64,000 nucleotides of DNA from the NCBI GenBank assembly GCA_019054805.1, contig JAHQIY010000001.1:3796501-3860500 (forward strand), in the 5' to 3' direction. Within the stretch, counting starts at the first letter, position 1, and each line of letters begins with the position of its first letter. The stretch is from Brachionus manjavacas (Eukaryota; Rotifera; Eurotatoria; Ploima; Brachionidae). The translations under genes and the position numbers were made by a program. The notes beneath the pieces were generated by a model that did not search any database, was not told where the DNA came from, and saw only the letters and a program-made list of their open reading frames with translations. Shown one piece after another: positions 56,356 through 64,000 of this stretch.

Positions 56356-57162
56356 ATGGGCAATAAACTGTGCCAAACAGTGTCGCTTTGCAGTTGTTTG
56401 AATCCCAAAGATTTTGACAGCGATGAGAGCATGGAACTGGAGGGCTGCAAACAGACCCAGCAAGAAAAACTCAAAAATGACACCTCATTTGACAACAACA
56501 TATTCACGGTTTGCAACGAGAGCTTTAGCTTTGAGCTGTTGAACCAGAGCAAGCAAACACATTCGGCTGAAATCGACAGACCACTCTTCGTGGACACAGA
56601 GCTCGCGTCCAGCTCTAGCATTGGCGACAGTGACAGCTTGGATAGCGGATTTGACAGCCGCAATATGACCCCTAGTCGTTCCTTGTCACAAATAAATTTT
56701 CCAGCTCCGAGTCTAGTGCTATCTTTGGTAAACACAGACGACACTATGAACAATTTCTATGAGTTTTTGCTCAGTGAGACTATTTTTATGCCAAGTAATT
56801 TGGTGATGGATTCCGTGCCGTTCATGATCAAAGACAGAATATGCCAGTGGTCAAAGAGATCGATTAATCGCATCAAGCGAACGGCTGTGAAGTATTTTTT
56901 CTTTAAAAAATTGACTGATAATGCTGTGGAACTTGCGGACCAAAATAAATGCCGCACAAAGTCCCGTGCGAGTGATTTGATCAAGAAACCGTTCAGCATA
57001 TTAAGAGTTTTAGCGAATGGATTGAAATTTTTGAACAGATTTAGCCTCAAGCATTCCAGTTTTGACGATTGTAGTGATACAGTCGGACTTATTGAGCCGA
57101 GTTATTCCTATTCTCCATTGAGACAATTTTTCATGAGAATTTATGATATAAACTTTTTTTAA
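56356..57162 (+). CDS. Unrecognised protein with N-myristoylation signal and DSGxxS motif
   Basis: 268 residues from the ATG at 56356. An in-frame ATG 60 nt upstream would give a longer form, but the inner start creates the classic myristoylation sequence MGNKLCQTVSLCSC with nearby cysteines (6, 12, 14) able to be palmitoylated, so I prefer it. Residues 15-115 are acidic and Ser-rich. Residues 96-101 are DSGFDS, matching the DSGxxS phosphodegron read by beta-TrCP ubiquitin ligases. Residues 150-240 are basic with aromatic and helical segments (KDRICQWSKRSINRIKRTAV, LIKKPFSILRVLANGLKFLN). No enzyme family is recognised. A further open stretch behind an acceptor-like attttag at 57188-57194 could be an extra exon. 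Base composition is clearly richer in G+C than its flanks, which supports coding. Membrane attachment and regulated turnover are inferences. Confidence 0.75.
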   Translation: MGNKLCQTVSLCSCLNPKDFDSDESMELEGCKQTQQEKLKNDTSFDNNIFTVCNESFSFELLNQSKQTHSAEIDRPLFVDTELASSSSIGDSDSLDSGFDSRNMTPSRSLSQINFPAPSLVLSLVNTDDTMNNFYEFLLSETIFMPSNLVMDSVPFMIKDRICQWSKRSINRIKRTAVKYFFFKKLTDNAVELADQNKCRTKSRASDLIKKPFSILRVLANGLKFLNRFSLKHSSFDDCSDTVGLIEPSYSYSPLRQFFMRIYDINFF

Positions 57163-58696
57163 ACTTTTTTTTGTTTGTTTTGAAAATTTTAGTACTGGGT
57201 TTACTTGTTCAATTTAATCGGTGTCTTGAAGTGTTCATTTAGCATCGGCTTTGAAATAGCAAGTTTATTCGGTATACGATTTAATGTAAATTTTCTTTTT
57301 GTTATAATCATCTGAACTCAGACTTACATTTAATTGTATAGAATCTAAATTATTTTATTTTTTTCTACTTTTTGATAATTAATATTTATATCTTTTTTTT
57401 AATAATTTTATTGTATAAACATTTAAATATTTTAAAAATAAAAATAAAAACACAAAATTTGCTAAAATTTTTTTTCATATTTAATTTAGATATGAACTAA
57501 TATTTATTTAATGAAAAAATGAGAGATAAAATGTGAAAAATATCGACGACTCATACTTATTTTAAGCTTTCGAACTTTTTTAAATATTTTTCTTTATTTA
57601 ACTAATAAAATATCGTATTTTTTAAAAACTTTTTAATCGTTTTACAAATAAAATAATATTTTTTTTAGATTCTTAAATTATATCAATCGATTGAAACCGA
57701 TTACCTACATCAATTTATAATTTGCTTGAGGCTTTAGATAAAGTAATCAGTTTAAAAATTTTTTTTAATATTTTTTACTTTTGCACAATTGAAAAATTTA
57801 ATCGATTTTTGAATGAGAGAGCAAGTTATAGATTTTATAATATCTTAATATTTTCTCAACACCTAAAGGGTTTTTTTAATTTAATTAATAAATGATAAAA
57901 AATTATCTCTAAATACAAAAGTTTTGCAAAAGTTATCAAATTTTTTTTATCTATCAAATAAATAAAAATTCTGTTTAAAAAATTTTAATTTTTCTTTAAT
58001 TATTTATTTACTTCTTTGAACGCCTTAAAGGCATGCAAAAAAATATAACATTTTGTATTTTTTTTTAGATATCTTTAAACTAAAAATTGCGATCTAAAAT
58101 TTCCTTTTCACTATAATATAAAATATTTCGGTTAGAATAAATTTTTTCTTTGCAAAAAATATCAATTGAATGAATTCCGGAATAAAAATTCAATAAAAAA
58201 AACAAAAACAAAAGAAGAATACTTATTGTAAAAAATTTAATTTTTTTATTATGTTTTTGTTATAAAATCAGAGATGTAAATTTTTAAATTTTGTAGCAGT
58301 TCTTCTTGACTTTCTTGAGCTGTATAAGATAAAAATGGCTGTATTGTCAAAAAAATTGACAAAAAAAACCATAAAAAGCCTAATTAAAAGTCAGATTATA
58401 GATCTGCTCAAAATTTGAATGCATCTATTCATCTATTCTAGTCATTTTCGAAGTCGGGTTCAAAAAATCTAAAGTTAAAAAACTTTTTTTTGTAAGAAAA
58501 TTTAAAAATGTAAAGATAAATAAAAATATTACAGATTAATCCGAATTTAGAAAAAAATTAAATCAAAAAATTTCATTTTATATAAATTATATAAATAAAA
58601 TTAAAAAAAAACATATAAAAATAAAATTTTTCGAAATATCATTTGTTATTACATAAAATCTTAATTAAGTTTCTTTTTTATTTTATTAAAAATGTA
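57163..58696. other. Intergenic, nothing recognised
   Basis: AT-rich sequence. An open stretch of about 40 codons at 57194-57310 (reading YWVYLFNLIGVLKCSFSIGF) follows an acceptor-like AG and is the only possible coding signal. Confidence 0.4.
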
Positions 58697-58757
58697 ATTT
58701 GGGGGTGATCCCCAGGTTCGTCCGAATGGCTTACGTCTTCGTTTAAACCCTATTATT
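58697..58757. repeat. Dispersed repeat, inverted copy of 42405-42465
   Basis: Reads ggggtgatccccaggttcgt then ccgaatggcttacgtcttcg and tttaaacccta; its reverse complement matches the repeat in CDC14 intron 4. A GGGGTGATCCCC palindrome lies at one end. Confidence 0.6.
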
Positions 58758-58869
58758 GCGAAAAAAAATGATTATAATAAAATAAAGTTTTTGGTTTTTT
58801 GAAAATAGAAATTAATTTAAATTGAATAAAAATAATTCAAAATATACATAGTTCAGAGAGTATAAAAGG

Positions 58870-59092
58870 TGAAAATGTTCGAAATTGGCCTTTACAGTTT
58901 TATGTACAATTGCTGAGTCTATCAAATACGTCCAGAGGTGATTCAAATCTTTTGTTTGTGCTTGAATCTTTAGTTAACATGTACGCATGTATTTCTTTTG
59001 CTATTAAATCTTGTTTAGATTTGTTTGTCAAAAATTTTAGGAACAAACTATTTGATCTTTTCTCGATTGATTCTAGCTTTAGAATTTTGTGA
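58870..59092 (+). pseudogene. Fragment resembling the seventh helix and tail of a peptide GPCR
   Basis: An open frame reads WPLQFYVQLLSLSNTSRGD, then LLFVLESLVNMYACISFAIK and FVKNFRNKLFDLFSI. The spacing of a hydrophobic helix followed by F.KNFRNKLF.LF resembles TM7 and helix 8 of rhodopsin-type (FMRFamide-receptor-like) GPCRs, where NSSINFxIY..xGxxFR is usual. The NPxxY-like motif is not intact. No other helices are found upstream within 1.5 kb, so it would be a truncated relic. The assignment is tentative. Confidence 0.3.
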
Positions 59093-59216
59093 ATCGATTT
59101 GATTGAATTTTTTATTGGGAAATGCTTAATAATTTTTAAAAATTTGTTTAATGAATTTCTAAATAGACACTATATTTTTATCTTGATATAATTAATTAAA
59201 GAAACTTGTTTATTCT

Positions 59217-60000
59217 TCCCATTCTGTTTTTATGCCTTCAATTGTACTGAAATTAATGGTAATTGATATTGGTTCTGAATGATCAAAAACTGAACCAGGA
59301 AGGTAAAATTTAATCGGTTAATCGGTTGCTTCAGTCCAAAATTAACATTGATATATTCTATAACATTTAACAATTTTACATCAAACACTCATGGGTATGC
59401 TTGGTTATTTTTCCAATCTAAAACATTAAATGGACAATCAAGTTTGATGCATTTTTCCATTTTTTTTCTACCACTATACAAGGCTGATTCTAAAATTTCT
59501 TTTTTTTCAGGTTGGAATTCAAGCTCTTTTAGAATTAAAATTAACCGAATATTAAATCCATCAGAATTATAATGAGGAAGCTGAACAATAATTACAAGTT
59601 TAATTGAGGTGTATTCTGTGAGATAATGAATAGATTCTAGAAGCAACTGTTCTTCAGTTTCATGCCTGAAAATTATTTCTCCAACCAAAGCTAAATTTTT
59701 GAAATCATAGCCTTTAAAAAAATTGAAATCAGGATATTTATATTGTATGCTACCACAAGCATATCTGTTAAATATAGGAATCAGGGAAGAAATATTGTTA
59801 TACGATTCACGGATATTTTTTGGAAGCGAACTTTTAATATCAATTGAAATTGTAATTCTTGCTTTTACGTGAACTGGTAATAACCACCGAGATTTTCTTT
59901 AACATCTTCCAAACTACATACAACTATTAGTTCATTTGGATGAACCAAATGCTGTCTTTGTTTTTCATTTGCTTTTTCTTAAAAGCTATCATAATCGTTT
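59217..60000 (-). pseudogene. Broken protein-coding sequence of unknown family
   Basis: On the minus strand three frames join to a plausible protein of about 250 residues: HLVHPNELIVVCSLEDVKEN, then after a shift near 59880 VKARITISIDIKSSLPKNIR, YACGSIQYKYPDFNFFKGYD, LVGEIIFRHETEEQLLLESI, LECQPEKKE-like LEFQPEKKEILESALYSGRK, a TGA near 59390, and after another shift near 59300 FYLPGSVFDHSEPISITINF and stop at 59217. Two frameshifts and one stop indicate a decayed gene. I do not recognise the family. Codon and residue composition differ clearly from the surrounding non-coding DNA. Confidence 0.5.
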
Positions 60001-60331
60001 GATTCATTACTTTTTAATGGCATTCGAAAAATCTCTAATGATTTATTATTGAATAATTTTTTGAAATAACCAAAATTTCAGAAAATTTTGGCAAAAAAAT
60101 AATATCGATTAATTAAAGGATAATTTGATCAGATATTTTTTAAAATTAAATTTCTTTTTCGAATTTTAAAATAATCAACTAACTTTATGTAACCTAAAAT
60201 AAGAGCTAAAAATAAATCTTGATTAATGCATACATTTAAAATTTTACAAAATATAAAATCATTTACTTTCAAATTTTGCAAAATCATAACTAAAAAAATT
60301 AAAATTTTATTAAGATTTGAACAAAAAAAGG

Positions 60332-61273
60332 ATGAGACAAGAAGCAGTTGATTTGTACCAAAAACTGACCAATGAATGGAACAAAAAACCTCAAAATTTT
60401 GACAAATGCCTAGAGTATTTGACTCAATTGAAAATAATTCTATCCGAAACCGGTTTCATTCCTACTCCCGGAAGTCCAATTGACAAACGAGAAATTCATT
60501 TAGCCAGGGATGTGTTTGAAATAGGTGCTCAATGTTCCATAGCTGTTGGTGATATCCACGGATTTGAGCGCTACATTTCTCAATTAAAAACTTTTTATTT
60601 TGATTTCCAGTAATTAATCACCAATATTTTGGAAAAAAAATTATTTTATTTTTTAAGAAACGAAATCTCCGAGTCACCTTTCAAGTATCAATTAATCGGT
60701 CTTAATTTATTGTGCCTTTTAGCCCGTAACCGCTTATCGGAGTTCCACACTGAGCTTGAACTTCTAAATCCCCATTTAATCCAAACCAACATTTACATTC
60801 GTCACCCCGTCTCTTTGGAACAATATTTAATGGAAGGAAGCTACAACAAGGTCTTTTTGTCCAAAGGCAATGTCCCCTCTCCATCTTACAACTATTTTAT
60901 GGATATTTTACTTAAAACAATCAGGTTTGTTTTTCGTCTAATTAAAGAGGAAAAAAATATTTTTTTTCTATTTTAGAGAAGAGATAGCTAGCTGCATGGA
61001 AGGAGCTTACAAAAAAATTTTATTCCGTGAAGCGGGACATATGCTCTATTTCAAAAAGGAAGAAGAATTGGTTGAATTTGCCAAAGAGGTTTGTGTTGAA
61101 TTATGCTTATCTTATTTTATATTTTTTTTTTGCAGAGAAAATGGGTGATGGCATCGGATAATTACTTTTATTTCCAACAAAAACAAACTGACCAAGAAAA
61201 TCAGAATATACCATCAAACGAACTAGTCATGCAAATGATCGAGTATGCACGTGAACTGGAAATAATAGTCTAA
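60332..61273 (+). CDS. PSMD8: 26S proteasome regulatory subunit Rpn12 (PSMD8)
   Basis: Lid subunit of the 19S regulatory particle, with a PCI/CSN8-type fold. Four exons: 60332-60609, 60658-60924, 60977-61088, 61136-61273; 264 residues, in frame, GT-AG introns of about 48-52 nt. Family blocks: [98 protein letters not shown], and the C-terminal [11 protein letters not shown], close to IEYARQLEMIV of vertebrates. The ATG at 60332 is the first in frame; the codon before alignment to the family, TTG at 60317, is not a start. The next gene starts 184 nt downstream on the same strand. Confidence 0.97.
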
Positions 61274-61457
61274 TATTTTTTATTGATATTTTTTTGTCGT
61301 GTAAAATCAAATTTAACATGAAATCGAAACAATTTAAATTATTTTAATAAAAAAAAATTTTAAATTACTCATATATTAATTTATTTAATCTAGTCAGTTA
61401 ACTTTGACTGAATAAAAAAAACCTGAATTACAAAATAACTATTTAATTTGTATAGAA

Positions 61458-62293
61458 ATGACTGGTCTTGCAGCAGGTGAATTAATATTAACATTGGAAA
61501 TAATGTTGTTTTGTATCTTTAATAGGAAATAAGCTACACATAAACTGGTCGGATAGTTCATTCTTTCCATGGCTTAATGAATTCACTGTAATTGATTATT
61601 TTTGTGACGTTCGCAATCCGTTTTACAATGTAGAATGCAACAATCAATATCTAAAGATGCAAGGCGGAAATCCGGAAACCCTCATGTATTTTTAAAGTAG
61701 AAAAAAAAGTAAAAAAAAATTTAAATATTGTCTTTAGGTCAATGAAAGGCTACCAATACCAACTTCATTCAGCACAACCTCCTCTCTATATAATCCGCAA
61801 AGTGGAAAGAAAATCACCTCAGGAAGTTACTCCTCTATCTTACTACTACATCCTGCATGGTGTTGTTTATCAAGCTCCAGATTTTATGTCGGTCTTAAGC
61901 TCTCGTCTTGAAATGACCTCTCATTATTTACAGGAATGCCTCGACACTTCATTTGGATTTTATAAATTCAATCCATCCAAGGGCTACCATTGGGAATTTA
62001 ATCAAAGTCATTACTTTTAAATATTAATAAAAAATATTACAATTTTTCTTTATTCTACAGATGAAGAGAGCAAGAATAAAGATGTAATTCAACAGCAAAA
62101 ATGGTCTATGTTCCAAGTATCAAAAACTCAGCCATTAATTGAAGAATTTGTTAAAAAAATAATGCCACTTAAACCTAATGAAGAAAATGCTGAGAATATG
62201 GATCAAGATAATGGTGGCAATCAAACTGATCAAGCTTCAGAGAACAATGCTGAGCAGCCGGCTGAAAAAAAATTGAAATTAAATTCAAGATAA
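61458..62293 (+). CDS. MED6: Mediator complex subunit 6
   Basis: Head-module subunit of Mediator, which links regulators to RNA polymerase II. Four exons: 61458-61476, 61526-61685, 61738-62006, 62061-62293; 226 residues (human 246). Blocks: INWSDSSFFPWLNEFTVIDY, NPFYNVECNNQYLKMQ, then YQYQLHSAQPPLYIIRKVER, PLSYYYILHGVVYQAPDF, SVLSSRLEM, YKFNPSKGYHWEF, and a tail ending EKKLKLNSR, comparable to EKRMRL of vertebrates. The first exon is just MTGLAA plus one base. The exon 2/3 junction falls inside the ATG-like codon of ETLMSMKGY. It lies between PSMD8 and DRC1 with short gaps (184 and 248 nt). The ATG is preceded by ttaatttgtatag, a 3' splice-site-like sequence. Confidence 0.95.
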
Positions 62294-62541
62294 AAAATTC
62301 AATTCTTAATTTATTTTTTGTAAATCTAGTTTAAAATTTTTTAACAAATTAATCTGTATGGTCAAGCATTTTTCTCAATCTAAAATTAATAAAAACATTT
62401 TTTTCTCAAATTAAAATTTTTAATTTTAAAAACAGTTTCTATGGAAACTAAATTTATAAATTTATTCTTGGTAAAATAACTCAAATATCTTATTCGTTTT
62501 ATACAATATTGTACTGTAGAAAAATAACTTAAATTAAGATA

Positions 62542-62977
62542 ATGGATTTGTTGACCATAAATAAAAAAGATTCTAGTGTCAAAGATGACGAAGGTCCAAG
62601 TGTTGACTCGGAGAATCGAGAAGAAAGAATTCAGGCGCGTCGACTAAGAATCAAAAAGAAAAATGACTTAGAGGAGAAGTAAATTTATAAAATTGAAATT
62701 TTTTTTCTAAATTACTTAAATTAGAAAACGAATCGGATCTACTGCACCGACTGAGAGTGAGAAAAAAATCGAATTAACAAAAGGACGCAAACAGATTCAG
62801 GGTTCGCGAGCAAGATTAGTAAAATTGGAAAATGACGGTCTGGAATTAGTCTCCAATGTCAGAGTAGCTGCTGATGCTAGAGAACATACTCGGCGCACCG
62901 AAGAGGAAGAACAATCTCGCTTAAGAAAAGAACGGCTTGAACAAGAGGCGAAATCGGCAGCTGAAAAGTTCGAAGAG
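62542..62977 (+). CDS. DRC1: Dynein regulatory complex subunit 1, 5' part
   Basis: DRC1 (CCDC164) is a coiled-coil scaffold of the nexin-dynein regulatory complex in motile cilia. Two exons are visible, 62542-62678 and 62725-62977 (130 codons). They contain SVDSENREERIQARRLRIKK and, after the splice, SRARLVKLENDGLELVSNVR, VAADAREHTRRTEEEEQSRL and KSAAEKFEE, matching the N-terminal region of animal DRC1 (NPQERIQARRLRI, ..LV.NI.VAAD.RE..RR.EEEE). Exon 2 ends at GAG|GTATTT. The next intron holds a LINE fragment and runs past the window edge, so most of the gene (about 600 further residues in relatives) lies outside. Confidence 0.92.
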
Positions 62978-63599
62978 GTATTTTAAAAAACTACTCAATG
63001 TACCCTATAATTTCTCTAATTGAAAAATTAAGTAAATTGAAAATATTGATAGGATTTTGTCGAATTAATGACCTCTGGTTCAATAAATTAGTAAAAAATT
63101 TTATTTAGATTATAAATGAATATTTTGAACTTTTTTAAAAACTGAGTAGCGCAAAGAAAAAATTATACTAATTATTTGTGACTATTTTGCCCTTTTATGG
63201 TAAATTAAAAATGATTCTTTTTCATGTAAACAGCTCAGAGTGATGTTTCCGTGATCAGGGTTTTTTTAAATGTAACAATATAAATGAAAATGATTTTTTT
63301 TTTTTAAATGCTACAAATTAATGCAAATTTTTTTTTTAAACCATGAGGATTTAAATCTTATCTGTTTATCTATTTAACAAATTATTTTTTGGGAATAAAA
63401 AATCTATTTAAAAAAGAAACAAATAGTCATTAATGTTAAATTCGTTTTTCTTAGCATTAAAATGCCTGGTGAAAAATATCAAAAATATAAATCCAACTTT
63501 TTTGACAAATAAGTATAAAATAGAAATATCTTTTTTAATTTCTCAATAGATTCCTTATAAATTGCCCAGTTAAAGATTATTGTGTCACTTTATTAAAAA

Positions 63600-64000
63600 T
63601 ATATTGAGATTTTAAATTTTAATTGCTAGGGTTAAAGACTTGCCAGGGATTATAGTGTTAGATCACGTAGAGTGTCTAAATCGTGTAGACCTGCAGAAAC
63701 CGATTCCATTGAGCTTATCTAAAGCCATTTTGAAACCAGCAGTTGACTTAGATTTCACCACATTTTCTGACTTTTTGATCTATTCACTAGATCTCTGACG
63801 AGGTCCATCTTTTCAAATCCATTCACTTATTTGTACATGTCCCCTTTCGCTCTTCTTTCACCCACTTTTGTCAGTCCCAATTTAGCCAAGCTCATTTCAT
63901 ACGACATATTTCTTAGAGACATAGGTATTTTGTTGCGCCTTCTCAAGCGCATTCATATCCCTTTACATACTTGGATTTCAAACCTGCACTACGAAGTCTA
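63600..64000 (-). mobile_element. LINE fragment in DRC1 intron (RT C-terminal region)
   Basis: On the minus strand, from the window edge downward, interrupted frames read NPSM-stop-RDMNALEKAQQ, LRNMSYEMSLAKLGLTKVGE, RRAKGDMYK-stop-VNGFEK and FKMALDKLN. These match the tail of non-LTR ORF2 (W.P....D...LE..QRRATK, Y..RL..L.L..L..RR.RGDM...YK..NG, F...LD). A ~50-residue part including WNSLP is missing or unreadable. Several stops mark it as dead. It is inside an intron of DRC1, in antisense orientation. Confidence 0.75.

Noticed and set aside
56247-57050. Minus-strand open frames over the unknown gene
   Set aside because: They overlap the plus-strand frame that carries a credible start and lipidation motif; taken as shadows.
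1-64000. CRISPR arrays, bacterial operons, prophage or integrated viral genes
   Set aside because: No regularly spaced repeats, Shine-Dalgarno-led gene strings or viral hallmark proteins are seen; the DNA is eukaryotic nuclear throughout.

Overview
The window is nuclear DNA from an AT-rich animal genome. Genes have introns, most of them short (about 45-130 nt) with GT-AG ends, and use the standard code. A eukaryotic tRNA-Gly and many non-LTR retrotransposon pieces are present. Genes for ciliary proteins (DRC1, a ZBBX-like B-box protein) and a typical metazoan set (TPST, GPR137, CHTOP, CDC14) point to a small ciliated invertebrate. A rotifer or another AT-rich spiralian fits best, but that is inference; nothing in the sequence names the species.

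Layout. 1-8.4 kb: retrotransposon and Tc1 remnants, a tRNA-Gly(GCC), and a single-exon CHTOP gene. 8.4-12.2 kb: an almost complete but frameshifted LINE with two 3' hairpins and an (ACT)n tail. 13.1-15.5 kb: SCFD1/Sly1 (minus, 12 exons). 17.6-20.3 kb: GPR137-like membrane protein (plus, 5 exons). 20.4-20.9 kb: ribosomal protein S27 (minus, 4 exons, the first only 6 nt). 22.1-27.2 kb: three plus-strand genes in line, pyruvate kinase, a ZBBX-like gene and the tiny ATP synthase epsilon subunit gene. 28.1-31.2 kb: a non-autonomous hAT element with an intact 8-bp target duplication, a 5'-truncated near-identical LINE copy, and an inverted-repeat cluster. 31.8-32.7 kb: an intronless tyrosylprotein sulfotransferase. 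34.6-37.4 kb: a ten-finger C2H2 protein. 40.9-48.4 kb: CDC14 phosphatase with two long repeat-bearing introns. 48.4-56 kb: mostly empty or degenerate retroelement sequence. 56.4-57.2 kb: an unrecognised gene with an N-terminal myristoylation signal. 58.9-60 kb: two gene fragments or pseudogenes. 60.3 kb to the end: PSMD8, MED6 and the 5' end of DRC1, closely spaced on the plus strand, with a LINE fragment inside a DRC1 intron.

The genes do not form one pathway. They are housekeeping functions: ER-Golgi fusion (SCFD1), lysosome-linked signalling (GPR137), translation (RPS27, tRNA), glycolysis and ATP synthesis (PK, ATP5F1E), Golgi tyrosine sulfation (TPST), cell-cycle or ciliary phosphatase (CDC14), proteasome (PSMD8), transcription (MED6), mRNA export (CHTOP) and motile cilia (DRC1, ZBBX). 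Several tightly packed same-strand genes have 3' splice-site-like sequences just upstream of their ATG, so 5'-UTR introns or spliced-leader trans-splicing should be considered. Exon boundaries were chosen by eye, requiring GT-AG ends, conserved frame and family alignment from memory. No search was run.
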